A stretch of 64,000 nt of DNA, taken from the NCBI RefSeq assembly GCF_015706575.1, contig NW_024037052.1:13876711-13940710 (forward strand), read 5' to 3'. Positions within the stretch are counted from its first letter, which is position 1; the number at the start of each line of letters is the position of its first letter. The translations under genes were made by a program, and so were the position numbers. Below, piece by piece: positions 20,734 to 32,114 of this stretch. The notes under the pieces were generated by a model. It was given only the letters and a program-made list of their open reading frames with translations. It ran no database searches and was not told the DNA's origin. This DNA comes from Patiria miniata. Taxonomy: Eukaryota > Echinodermata > Asteroidea > Valvatida > Asterinidae.

Positions 20734-20826
20734 AGGACATCCAACAGCCGTCGGGTCATGGCCAATGGACGTACTGTGTATATGCAGAATGTACTCAGTA
20801 CTGACCCGATGGCTGTTGGATGTCCT
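20734..20826. repeat. Inverted repeat, 25-bp arms
   Basis: AGGACATCCAACAGCCGTCG at 20734 pairs with its near-perfect complement ending at 20826. The SINE lies directly beside it. Confidence 0.75.
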
Positions 20827-20985
20827 GTTGGAAAACCTGGAGAGCCCGGAGACAACCCTCGTTGCACAGGAGAGAACCAACGCACAACTCTACTCACGTT
20901 ATGGCATGTATGGTCCGCGGCTGGGATTCGAACCAGGGCCACAGTGGTGAGAGGCGAGCGCATTACGCACAAGCCACAAGTGTCA
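20824..20985 (-). mobile_element. tRNA-derived SINE
   Basis: On the minus strand, TGGCTTGTGCGTAATGCG (A box, 20959-20976) and GGTTCGAATC (B box, 20925-20934) are spaced as in a tRNA promoter. A body follows that contains GGTTCTCTCCTGTGC and CTCCGGGCTCTCCAGG, like the conserved cores of deuterostome SINEs. It cannot fold as a functional tRNA gene. Confidence 0.8.
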
Positions 20986-21114
20986 CCACTCACTGCTACG
21001 TCAATGAAAGGCGCAGGCGCGTTGCTCTTGCAAAGGCACTACTGCACTAAAAAACTGCAGGTTTGTGCCCATTTTGTTTGCACACACAAAGTAGCAGTAC
21101 ACGCACATCAGGGT

Positions 21115-21576
21115 GCAGACCAGTAAATCGGTCCGAAATTGCCTGCGCCGGCCAAATCACGATTTGCATGCCCTCAAAATCTTCGGTATTTGAGCATGCT
21201 GTGGGCCATGAACTTGAGGGTTTTTAAAAAATATGGGTGGAAGCCGTGCACAGGACTGGGAGCTTGCAGTTCTGTGTAATTTTGATGTAATTTGGACCCT
21301 AAAAGCGCTCTATTTTGCAATGGAGTGTAGGCATCGTTTTTCAAAATGGCGATGGGCTTCAGGACTATTTTTAGGGGTGATCATCTTCAGATGGAAATTT
21401 CTCCTCAAAGTCATCAGTTGACCCCCCGAAAATTGAAAAGAAAATGAAAGATGATGAAATAAGCTTTAATTTGATGTGTGTCTCGAGCACCTTGGAGAGT
21501 TGTGAGTATTTTTCCCGAATTTTTGAGGTGGGAGCATTTACCATTGGGGTCTATGGAAGTTTATTTACTGGTCTGC
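21115..21576. mobile_element. MITE with GCAGACCAGTAAAT ends, copy 1
   Basis: Short terminal repeat GCAGACCAGTAAAT / ATTTACTGGTCTGC. The whole body matches 44903-45390 in the same orientation (GCCGGCCAAATCACGATTTG, AAAATGGCGATGGGCTTCAG, GAGAGTTGTGAGTATTTTT). Confidence 0.8.
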
Positions 21577-22456
21577 TACCATCATGGGCACTCATTGGGC
21601 TCTGATGGATTAGTTGCACAGCGCCCTCTACAAGGCTTAAGATAGGAGTCCATCGTGATATGAATCTGCGCAGCAACTGTAGACTCCAATGTTTCACTCT
21701 TTTCGAGTTCTCGAGAAAATCGAAATCGACCATGTGCAATTGCTTTTCCAGACCGAAAACGGTCTTTGAAATTACACTACACTTTTTGAAACGGACAAAT
21801 TACCTTTATACACGTAAGATTATTTTCGTGCCAAACATGATCTCTCGGTTATGGTAGTCCACAATACACGCAGACACTCACAGAAGCGCATTCCTAAATC
21901 GGTGTACGTAGATGATAATAGAATTGTGGTGGTAATCGGGTGAAAATTGAACGTGAAATAGAAAACCAAGATGCCTTTGCACGGTTATCATTTTTGTCTG
22001 AAAAAAATTGACCAAATATGTATAAAAAAATGTAAACATATTTATCACTTGTTCCAATGAGCCATTTAGGAGTGCACGTATATAATGGCCTGCTCAGGCC
22101 AAAACTACTTAATCTGAAACACATCAGCTTTAGGTGAGTAAATCTTTACGCATTACGAATTGAAAACAAGAATGCATCGCCGGTTAGGAGACATAGGGAC
22201 GATAATTCATGATATGAAAGGTCGTAGGCCAAAATGATATTCGTTTGTTCCCATCTCCCAAGTTAATTGTTTTCTCAAGTTTACTTTGAAAAATACCGAA
22301 ATTCTACAATGAATGTTTTTTTGTGGTCTTTACGGTTAAAACTCGCTCTACCTAAAATGACAGACGCCAGAAAGGCATCCCAATGTTGAAATGCACATAT
22401 ATGCAGGCCACGCGAGGGTCCCGGAAGCTCGCCGGGTGAAATTTTGCTTTCGGGCT

Positions 22457-22991
22457 CTATTTAAAGGAAATATACAACATTTGCAAACATCGAAAAATAA
22501 AACCACCAAGTTTTTAAGAAATACCTTAATAGGATGTTGGTAAATGAGAGTCTAAAGTTTCCTGTAAAATTATGGCACCTGGTGTCAAGTCATTTTCAAG
22601 AAAATGGTATTTTGTATACATTTCCAACGGTGATCGGCCGACCACCGTTGGAAAAACCTAACTATATTTCAACTACTGCTCCAAATTTACCTTTTTTCAG
22701 TCCAAATTTTGTTTGGTATTGGTTACATGTTCATGAACGGGTGCAGGCCAGCTAGACTGGTTCCCTTACCTTACAATTTTCTGGCAACTATAAATTGATG
22801 CATTTCATCTTTAGTGGAGTCTGGGAACCAGACTACTTGAACAATTTTGTTTTTCTTGGTTTTCCAGCATTTTCGACCATAAGACTTCAAACATTGTCAT
22901 TGTAACAATATTTGATATATTATACTAACCCCTCAAATACTCCATTTCTGAAAATTACAGCAAAGGCCAATGATGTACATTCCCTTTAAAG
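22457..22991. mobile_element. MITE of the TTTAAAGGGAATG family, copy 2
   Basis: Ends TTAAAGGAAATATACAACAT and complement TGTACATTCCCTTTAAA. Contains the palindrome CCAACGGTGATCGGCCGACC (22624-22650), as in copy 1, and is oriented the other way round. Confidence 0.75.
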
Positions 22992-24418
22992 AAAACTGGA
23001 GGTTGATATACAGTCCAGAAGGTTTATGTACTGGAATGCCTTTACTTTATTAGCCAGGATGTCTGCTCCGTGAAGGCTGATTTGTACACTGGCTCGACGT
23101 GGCAATGAACAAGTACATTTTGTAACAAAAGGATCTACTTTAATCCCAAGTACAATGTCTGACAAAAACTCAGTGGCACATTTCAATAGTAAACAGTTTG
23201 CAGTTAATTTGAAGAGCATTAATTTTTTTTTAATATTATACTTATATCCAATAACATATGTTTATGCATAGTAAAATCGATCAATCTTTTAAAAGTAATA
23301 GCTGTCAAGCCAAACTGTGAATGTGATCAGTATACAAAGTTAATTAAGATTCGAAAGATAAGCTCGAATTGTACGTGTTCCTTTTGCAAAAAGAAACACG
23401 CATTATAAAAGACTCGTTTGACCTCTAACATCCGTAATGGACTCGAAACATGTTATAGTCCTCACTGAACCCCCATCGGATAAGAATATCTGTGTAAATA
23501 GTTATTTTCTTTAAGGCGAATTATTGCAGTGATCGTATCACAAATTATGACGCTGTTATGGTTCATGCGATGAATTTTGCGTAGGAACACATTTTGTGCA
23601 ACTTTCTACTCCTCTTAAATGTATGAAAACTAGTTGACATCCCTTTAGGTTAATTTGATTGAAAGTGCACTTCATTAAACATTGAACATTTTTCATGTTT
23701 TTTCGGACAACTGAGGGCGCTGTTGCTGTGATGTCTAGCAACTTTTTGTGCTGAAATAGCTGTAACATTAATGTTTTTGCCTGGAATGACATCACAGTAT
23801 GCTCATAAATATGGAAATTTGCATTGGCATAAAAACCAAAAAGGTACCAAAATACTCTGTCCAATAGCAAAACAAAAATTTAAAATTAGGTTAAATTGGA
23901 CACAAAGGTAAATGTTCGAGGACAGCATTACAAAAAGTACATTACATGGACACTTTAAGTCATTCCAGGGCCCAAGACAAAATAACAAAGAAGCTGCTAG
24001 AATGTATACGTATTAATTTCACTTAAAATCACTTTAGGCACAGAAAGTAGATTTCCAACATGTCCTTCTTTCGGTCACTTTTCTTCAGCTGGCTGAGTAA
24101 ATAGTCCCTTAGGCCTACAAAATTAACCCCTTTCGCCGAATCAGCTGTAAAATACATTACAACAGTTACAAAAAGACACACGTCTATTACCATCTTCTTC
24201 GTTATATACATCAATTGGATTACTCCAGCAAATTAGTTTGTTTAACATAAACAGAAATTCATAGTAGAGTGTATTGGTGAATGGGACCAATCCCTTCAGG
24301 CAACTTATCTAACAATACAATTGATAGACATTTCTTAGAGGGCTTGACCATACAGAACTATTAATCAAAATGTTGAATTTATATGAGCACTGCAAGGAAT
24401 GTGCTTAATACAAACGGT
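22992..24418. other. No recognised feature; probable 3' flank of Ig receptor A
   Basis: AT-rich sequence with no credible open frame. The 3' UTR of gene A must begin at its right side on the minus strand. The nearest poly(A)-signal match on that strand (TTTATT at 23047) is far away, so no 3' end is called. Confidence 0.4.
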
Positions 24419-26185
24419 CTATTTTCTGCTAAGCAAACCCCTAATTTCCGCCATGTCGCCACGGATAGAGGCGTAATTGATGGGATTGTCCGGTTGCTCG
24501 TTCTCTTTATTAGCTGCTTGAGGGCGCTGAAGATCCAAATCAGCGTAGACAAGCCCCTCCACGTTCTTAAGCTTTGGGTCGTCCAACGGTTCAGCCTCGG
24601 TCACCTCCGACCCGACCGGATCTGGTCGAGATTTATCCCGCTTGTCTGGCACGGCGTAAGGTGAGTGACTGTTGGAGACTCTCTTCTCTTGGCTGTGACT
24701 ACGTGGCAGGTTAGCGTAGCCTGAGCTATTGGCGTAGGTAGGCGATGCAGAGACATCAGATCGAGCCTTCTCCCGCCTAGCCTCGTCTGGGCTGGCGTAC
24801 AGATGTGACTGCGCATGCGCCGTGTCATCCAATGACCAGCTCCTGTCTAGCTGGCCATTGTGGCAGTTGGTGTCTTGTGGTAGCTCTTCGTACGTTGGAG
24901 ACGCCTGTACCACCGACATACCAACCCTCTCGTGGCCTGGTGAGTTTTGGAACCGAGCCCCTACAAACTGTGGCTTGTGTCTGTTCCTGGCTATGTACAG
25001 CCCAAGGACGGCGATTAGTACCAATAAAAGTATCACCCCGAGAACGCCCCCAACGATGATGCCGGTACTAGTGCCAGCTCCACCGGAACTGATGTCGGTT
25101 CGTCCCTTGCTAGCTGTAGTTGTTGGTTCACCTTTTGTGGTTGTTTCCATGGCGACAACGATGAGCAAACTTTCACTGCTGCTCTCTGGCCCCAATGAGT
25201 TGATTGCAATGCACCTTACCATGGTGTTGTTGAAGTTAGACACTGTCACGCCCGAAATCTGCAAGTCTTGTCCATTAGCACTCAGCCGATATGTTTCTCC
25301 CTGCGACGGCAAAGTGTTCATATTGACCTTTACCTCCGAGTCGTTGTCTCTGCGCAAGCGCCATCTGTATTCCTCAGCTGCTGGGATGGACTCGGATTCG
25401 CACCTGAATAACGCTACCTCTCCTTCAGATACGGTCAGTGAAGGAATGGGGAAGATGGAGACAATTGTGGGTACCTGTAGCGGGGTTATGGCGCACCGGG
25501 GTCCTTTGTCCAGATCGTGGCCAGCTACGCAGGTAAACTCCTTGTTGTTATCTCTCTCGGTAATCTGAAGATTCACGGTGGAGTACTTTCCCGGATTGGT
25601 TGGACCCGTCGGCTCTGGTGGGACTATTTGACCGGACTTGGACTCGAACCAAGTCAGTGGACTTGGCGGATCCTTCGATGAGAGTTGGCATCTTAGTTCA
25701 ACAGTCATCCCAACAGAGGGCGCTCTGGGAAGAATTTCACACGAAGGAGGGTTCCTTGGTAGTGTGTTAACTGTTAAAAGGCCAGTGTCTGAATAGTAGT
25801 AAAAAGGCCCACCGTAATATATGTAACAATAGTAGTCGCCACTATCTTCGGGGCGTACGTCTTGAATTTCGAGAGTGTAAAGTCCATCATATTTCGTAAC
25901 TGTCATTCGATCAATGTAAACAGTAACTGAGATACAGTTTGTGAGGTATTCCTCCGAAGCAGTTTGAGTATTCCTCATCCAGTAGTAAAAATAATTAGGG
26001 CACGAAGATTGAGCATCATAGCGGCTTGACTCTTCGCAGGTCAAAGTAACATTGTCTCCTTCATTCACTGTCACACTCTCAGGGTTTCTTACGAATTCGG
26101 CTTCGATTGCCGTGCATAAGGCGACCAAGATAACCACAGACAACATGGTTAATCCAGTACCAAGTTCACCGACACGTCGATGCAT
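24419..26185 (-). CDS. Ig receptor A: three Ig domains, membrane helix, twin-ITIM tail
   Basis: Single uninterrupted frame of 588 aa. The start chosen is the ATG at 26185 (A at -3), giving a 29-residue signal peptide ending in LVALCTAIEA. The in-frame ATG 13 codons on is also possible. D1 is V-like (Cys about 50 and 119, EDSGDYYC) with two further Cys. D2 has its Ig Cys pair framed by an outer pair (PSCEI and PRCAITP). D3 has FRC and MVRC. A short Thr-rich stalk leads to a helix at about 374-397. The cytoplasmic tail of about 190 residues carries TYEEL, YANL, LVYADLDL and INYASI; the last two Tyr are 24 apart and fit the ITIM consensus. By family knowledge such motifs recruit SH2 phosphatases such as SHP-1/2. 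An inhibitory adhesion or immune receptor is the inference; ligand unknown. Head-to-head with B. Confidence 0.93.
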   Translation of the reverse strand: MHRRVGELGTGLTMLSVVILVALCTAIEAEFVRNPESVTVNEGDNVTLTCEESSRYDAQSSCPNYFYYWMRNTQTASEEYLTNCISVTVYIDRMTVTKYDGLYTLEIQDVRPEDSGDYYCYIYYGGPFYYYSDTGLLTVNTLPRNPPSCEILPRAPSVGMTVELRCQLSSKDPPSPLTWFESKSGQIVPPEPTGPTNPGKYSTVNLQITERDNNKEFTCVAGHDLDKGPRCAITPLQVPTIVSIFPIPSLTVSEGEVALFRCESESIPAAEEYRWRLRRDNDSEVKVNMNTLPSQGETYRLSANGQDLQISGVTVSNFNNTMVRCIAINSLGPESSSESLLIVVAMETTTKGEPTTTASKGRTDISSGGAGTSTGIIVGGVLGVILLLVLIAVLGLYIARNRHKPQFVGARFQNSPGHERVGMSVVQASPTYEELPQDTNCHNGQLDRSWSLDDTAHAQSHLYASPDEARREKARSDVSASPTYANSSGYANLPRSHSQEKRVSNSHSPYAVPDKRDKSRPDPVGSEVTEAEPLDDPKLKNVEGLVYADLDLQRPQAANKENEQPDNPINYASIRGDMAEIRGLLSRK

Positions 26186-27541
26186 GTTGGTGGTTTGAAA
26201 TCTTGGAGTGTTCATGCAGTCGACAATCAGGCTCAAAATTGCAGGCCCTTGGTTGTTTCCATCTAAATTTCACTGTGCTTTCCAGAGTAAATTTAGTCGG
26301 ATGTTAGTTCGCTGGGGCAAGGTGTGAAACAACCAGTGTCCATTGGCATGGAGGCTAGTTACATCCGCCCGGCAGTTGACTTTGAACACTCCCCACATTA
26401 CGCATTACTTTCGTAAGAACGTCACCAACGGCTCCAGGCTTGTTAGAGTAATCCTGAGTTCATGAGCACGCAGAAGGCGGCGAGAGATGTCTTTCCAGTA
26501 TTCAGTATGGCAATACCACCAACGATCTAATCATCACTACAGGTTCCTGTAGTATGTACAGTGAAGCAGTTCTATCTGCGTAAGCCCAGTGGTGTACTAG
26601 TACTATTTATGGGACATATTTCCCGGCTGATACCATTTCCGGGATGTATTGTACTCCACCACAATGGCACGATTGCACTGACACAAAGGAAACAGTTTTA
26701 ATGGTATCGGGGAAGTAAGGTCACTGTTTGGTTATACTACTATTGAGTCCTTTATTGTAAACGAGTATTGTACTGTTTTCAAGGGCATATTTATTGTGGT
26801 TTGGTGGTTGATGATATACATGGACTTGAACCGTTTTAAATTTTCCAGAAATTGTGGAATTAGTATGGTGTAAAAAAATGTGGACTTCATGAAAAAACTT
26901 GTCACTCGATCATTTTCCCCAGCTTTTTGTGAAGGCAAAAGGTCGACGCGGTCCATCAACCACCGTGTAAACATCGCAATTTGTCAGTGAGCGTGAACAA
27001 CGTCAACGTGTCATGGCTGGAAATATTAGCTGGGGGGAAAAGAGTGTATGCAGTGCATGTTATAGGAAAATGTAGAAGTAATGAACTGGTAAATATTTGT
27101 CGGCAATTCTGTCACTGTAAAAGTAGTTTTTTTAAAATATGATAGATCTACATTGGCTATGTACCTTCCGTAATCTTACACTTCTTGTTAAAGGCAGTGT
27201 AATTGCCAGCTTGATTTGAAATGGCCGGATATACCATTCGATTCCCGTCTGATGTACAGTCTTCCGTCGATTGTGATGATAGTTCAGCTGATGATTCAAG
27301 AATGGATAAATTCTGTGTAAATTAAATGTGGAAGCAGCCTAAGGGACATTTTTATTCCCCGACGTAAAGCGGGTATGCTGTATGATGTCAACTGATAAAT
27401 CCATTTAAAAACATATCTGAATTTTTTCTACGATTGTTTAAATGTTGTTTTGGTGTATCTAAGTTTCGGGATCACGTGACCTCACAAACTGTGACAATAT
27501 TTTGAAGCTCTGGCAGGAGCTTCTATACATGCCACTTGGTG
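26186..27541. other. Upstream region of Ig receptor A; no feature recognised
   Basis: The promoter of A should lie here, but no clear TATA box or element was seen. No credible coding frame. Confidence 0.4.
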
Positions 27542-28085
27542 GTCGGTCTGTCTGTCCTGAAAATTGACCAAAAGTATGGTGTTCCATATGTGCCATCGGC
27601 GTCGCATTTTTTGGAGGTCGGTCTGTCTGTTCCGAAAATTGACCAAAAGTATGGTGTTCCATGTGTGCCATCGGCGTCGCATTTTTGCTAGTCGGTCTGT
27701 CTGGTACGAAAATTGACGAAATGTATGGTGTTCAATAGGTGCCATGGCATCGCATTTTCGGCGTCGCATTTTTTCAGCTCTGGCATGGATCAATTTGATC
27801 GAGATCATGCACGAATTTCATGCAAGACTTGTTGCAACACGGCCAGAGCTTATTGGGCACTCGCATTAATTTTGGACTGTAGCCTAAGATCTTCCTCGAA
27901 CAAGGTGGACGCCTTTTGTGTAGTGGTTGGTCGGTATCCAGAAGGGGAAATGTCCCCAAAAGGTGGACGGGAGCACTGGCAGGAGCTTGGTGGTCGGTCG
28001 GTGGGTCGGTCTTATGGTCTGTCTGTCCTTAAAATTTACTAAAAGTATAGTATTCCATATGTGCCATCGGCGTCGCATTTTTCCC
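27542..28085. repeat. Tandem array of about 75-bp units with a detached copy
   Basis: Units starting GGTCGGTCTGTCTG and ending GTGCCATCGGCGTCGCATTT begin at about 27542, 27616 and 27691. A fourth, diverged unit lies at 28005-28085. The segment between contains CAGAGCTTATTG.GCACTCGCA, which recurs after the fourth unit, so a larger unit was probably duplicated. Confidence 0.8.
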
Positions 28086-30103
28086 CAGAGCTTATTGTGC
28101 ACTCGCACTTGTTTTCAAGGCATCTGCTCATCCCCAGCGTCCTTTGACCTCTCCTTTATTTATTTCCTTGAGTTCTCATCATACACACGGTTATCACTTC
28201 CGCGTGCGCACGACCCATGCGCACCGAATGTGCGTGCAATGATGGAGTTGATCTACCCACAGTGCTTTGCGACACCTGCGTTTCACTCATAACATTTTGT
28301 GAAAATTAGCTGCCTTCAGCGCCATTGTAATAGGGCTGGGGTTAAAGGGACACTTGTGACTGGAGTGCGCCATAACTGGGCTCTACAATCACGTTATTGC
28401 AGAGATGATATTGCGCCTATCAAATGTTCCCCCCCCCCCCCCAGCTGTCCAGGTCTGATTTGGGGGTTTGGTCACGTTTTTCTTGACCCAGGGTGAGTAT
28501 TTTGGTCACTCAAAAAGATTGTTACCATTGGTCAACTACATGGAAAGGCAATCACTACTCTAAATCCCCCTAAATAAATAGAAGGGTGCATTTGTACACT
28601 TTTAGTTAATATAGTGTGCCTGATTGTAGGATTTTATCGGCGCTCCCCATTGAAAATATGGCACGAGCCCGCCCTCCCCCCAAATTGATTTTCGGAGGCC
28701 TAAGTGTCCGGAGAAAATAACCAGTCTACGTTTCAGCGCGCCTCGACCCTGAAAAAAAAAACTGGATCCACCCTGCCAGCCCCCCAAAAGTATTGGCTCT
28801 AGACCCGCTTGCGTTAGAGCCTGTTTTTTTTTATCAAGTTCCCTTGTTGTTGCGCCTTTTTCTGTTCACAAAAGTTGCTTCAAACGCGTGTGCGCCGGAA
28901 TTGCAATTTGTGAATCTGGACCTAGCATGGCGCTAGATTCACTCAGTGGATTTTGACTAATGTGCTGATTTGTGGGCGCCAGTCTTTATGTAGACAGTGT
29001 CGCTCAAAATACGACGGTTTATTCTGGAGATACGTGTATGGAATGCCAAAAATATTAAAAATTAATAAGTAAAAACAAAAGTTTCGCGTTGCATGTATGT
29101 AGTAAACAAACAGGGTTTTCAAATCGTTAAGGATCATTCTCCGTAAATGTGAAACATTACGTTGTGTTATGTGACCAAGACCTTTGGAATGTGGCTACTG
29201 ATCAGTATGAAATACTAAATTATGGCAATCTAAGAAAAACAAAGCACCTTCAAAATTTCCAGCGGATCATAAGCGCGGAGGGCCTGGGAACTGACTCAAT
29301 CTGCGATTGCACTAACAAGTCGCTGGCCTTCTATGCCTATACACATTGATTCCAAAGTGTGGCCGTGGAGGGCGCATTTGCATGCCTTGCAAAGAAGGAT
29401 GCCTAATCTACCCCCTTTCCGTCTGGGCATTTCTAAGGACACTTTATGACCTTTATCTCCATGCATTATTCCCGCAAGGTATTTGGGTGTCTGCAGAAAT
29501 AACGTGACTCTAGATCACCCGCAAAAACAAATCCAGACTTTTTTGTAAAATGTACTGACATCGGGTGCCGCCGTTTCCGGCCCAAAGTCCCATTGAGGTC
29601 GTTTGCTATAGCCTCGTACCGGTACGTCATGCATGAAACAGCACAATTTGTAATATCCGCTACTCGCTAGCTTGGAAAGACGATTTCCCGAGAACATACA
29701 CCATATTCACTACACTATCATGGTACATGCAAAGGCTTGCTCATTGCTGTTAATGAGTCAGGCAGACAGGCTAGCTATCTCTGCTTGGGTGATTAATGGT
29801 AGCGGCATGGGACCTAGTTAGGTTTGTCTGGCTTTTGTTTCAATTGTTCTCCACTTAAGTTAACTTTAGGTTCTTTATAGTTTGAAAAAAAATACATTTC
29901 TGTGAAGTACAGTTTAAAAAGCTGAGGCTGAAAAGAAGACATAACTACATTTTGTTATCGTTGCATGTGAATTGAGTTTGAGGGTAATGAGAGCAGTAGA
30001 GTAGAGGGTTGAGCGGATCTGAAATTTGCACTAAATGAGAGTTATGATGGCGCTGGCAATGCGTCCTCGTGACTCACGATTGTCAATATTTTGTATTTGC
30101 AAA
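28086..30103. other. No recognised feature
   Basis: Contains a C-run at 28429-28442 and scattered T/A-rich DNA. No frame with domain content on either strand. Confidence 0.4.
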
Positions 30104-30335
30104 GCTGGACAAAATTGTGCCCTCGACGTTGCAACTTATATATCACAGCAGCTGGACACAAAATTGTGCCCTCAATGTTGCAACTTATCCCATAGCTGGA
30201 CACAAAATTGTGCCATCGGCGTTGCAACTTATATATCCCATAGCAGCTGGACACAAAATTGTGCCCTCAATGTTGCAACTTATCCCATAGCTGGACACAA
30301 AATTGTGCCATCGGCGTTGTAACTTATCCCATAGC
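30104..30335 (+). repeat. Tandem array with alternating 44/51-bp units
   Basis: Starts of GCTGGACACAAAATTGTGCC lie at 30104, 30151, 30195, 30246 and 30290, giving periods 47, 44, 51 and 44, i.e. a 95-bp higher-order unit. Units contain either CCTCAATGTTGCAACTTAT or CATCGGCGTTGCAACTTAT. Confidence 0.85.
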
Positions 30336-31455
30336 TCCATTCATTCACGGTGCATGGCCAGTTATCGCACCATTTAGGGGTTCTAAAAACGGAACTACTT
30401 GGGTGGTCCGACTGATGGATGGTAGGACGGGTAATGCACACAGGACATTCGCATTATATCTTCATCCATTATACACTTCTACAGATAAATATGGTACCAG
30501 CGTGAAAATAAGCCGACCAACAGGAAATAAGCTAAACTGTATGGTTTCCTGACTCCAATCATGCTCAAACTTGCAAATTCACAGGTCATAGTCGGGTCAT
30601 TGTTATTGTGTTTATACACAATAGGTGGATACAAGTTTTAACAAAGACCCCGACTTCAGCTAGAGAAAAGAAAAAGAAAATTTTCGAAACATTAATCAAA
30701 AGAAATCAACAAAGCAAAGAACTTATCAATGCTCTAGACTTTTGAAATGGCAAAAATAATCCGAATTGCAAATGTTTTTCGCTGACTTTAAGCTACAATT
30801 CCGCTTCTGATACGTGTTTCTTTTTTCCACACGGAGGCTGTACAGGGAATGGAGATATATTACTGACACAAACCAAACAATTCCACCTACTCTCCCCCCC
30901 CCCCCATTATTTAAAAAGGAATTCCTTAATGTTTCGAACAAAGTTCGGAAAACTTCTGATATACATAAACTACATGATATGAACCTGCTAAAAAATGCAT
31001 ACACGGAAGCACAACCATTTTCGTGTCTTGAATACATAAATATCAACGCCACTTAGAAAAAAAGAGTCGAAAAAATTGAAAGAATACAAACACCGAGTTA
31101 TCAGTTTGCCACGCAAATATGCGAGATCGGATAATATTAGCTTGCAGGATCTGCCCAAGCGAGGAGAGCACTCACCTCGGATTTGGAAAGTATGTATTAT
31201 TATTATGTATGGGTTTGTGTTATGTCGTGGAAAGGAAGGAATATCGGACGCAAGAATATCGGAACACACTGTTTAATGCAACATGGCGGAACACCTCAAT
31301 CCTGCCGATAGAGGGCGCACTATAAGGACACAACAGTTTGGTCAATAACATCTCTGTATTAAATTAGAACTGACTTTGGTAAATTATTGCCTGAAACTCA
31401 GACTTAAAATCACAATTGTATGTTCTATAATATAAATGTTGATTGCTTCCTTAAC
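30336..31455. other. No recognised feature
   Basis: AT-rich DNA with a C-run at 30894-30904; no credible gene. Confidence 0.4.
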
Positions 31456-31596
31456 GGGAGACTTTTGAGACGTTGGTGGTAGCAAACACACCAGTCTTTT
31501 TTTCCATTGTTTGCGTCATACTGGGCATGCGCACTTAAGCTTAAACAATTGAAATGACCGATGTGTTTGCTGCCACCAACGTCTCAAAAGTCTCCC
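31456..31596. mobile_element. Hairpin MITE, 141 bp
   Basis: Arms GGGAGACTTTTGAGACGTTG... and its complement, about 35 bp each with one mismatch, around a 70-bp loop. Lies about 520 bp upstream of the Ig receptor B start. Confidence 0.75.
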
Positions 31597-32114
31597 ATTC
31601 AGTATCCTCTTACGGATTTCCACATTCGCATTTCCACCTCGAGTACAGAAGCAACTGTTTTCTTCCCCATCCCACCTGGTTTCGATTCCGCATGTTACTG
31701 CTACCCCTGTTTTTGTACAAGTACCCTTCCCTCCTTTTCATTACCCATATTATACACCTTCATCTCTAACGAACCACAAGTGGCTAAAATTAGAGTTGCA
31801 TTGACGTAGTTGTTTGTCACTGGCTCAGTCCGATTGGTTTGCTGTAGGATGTGCGAATTAACTCTGGTGAGGTTCTTGACAAGCAGAGCGCAGGTTGCTG
31901 CCCCACGCGGGGGACGATTATGCGCAGTGAGTCATGATACGTGCATGCTGTGGGGTTGTCTTCTGAAACTTTAAAGCAAGTTGTGCGTGCTGTAGATTGT
32001 GTACACGCTTTCGGCTGCTGTAACAGGACGCCATTTTCCTAATGCCATCTCGCAAGCACATTTATGCCACAAAGAAAGACCGACGCAGATCAACATCTTA
32101 AGTAGACGTTCAGT

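Noticed and set aside
20920-20985. tRNA gene on the minus strand
   Set aside because: A and B boxes are present but the arms do not pair as a cloverleaf and a SINE body follows, so it is a tRNA-derived SINE.
24822-25568. 248-codon open stretch on the plus strand
   Set aside because: Antisense to receptor A; its composition follows from the coding strand.
30104-30335. CRISPR-like spaced repeats
   Set aside because: The units are head-to-tail with nearly identical spacers, i.e. a eukaryotic tandem array; there are no cas genes and the context is animal.
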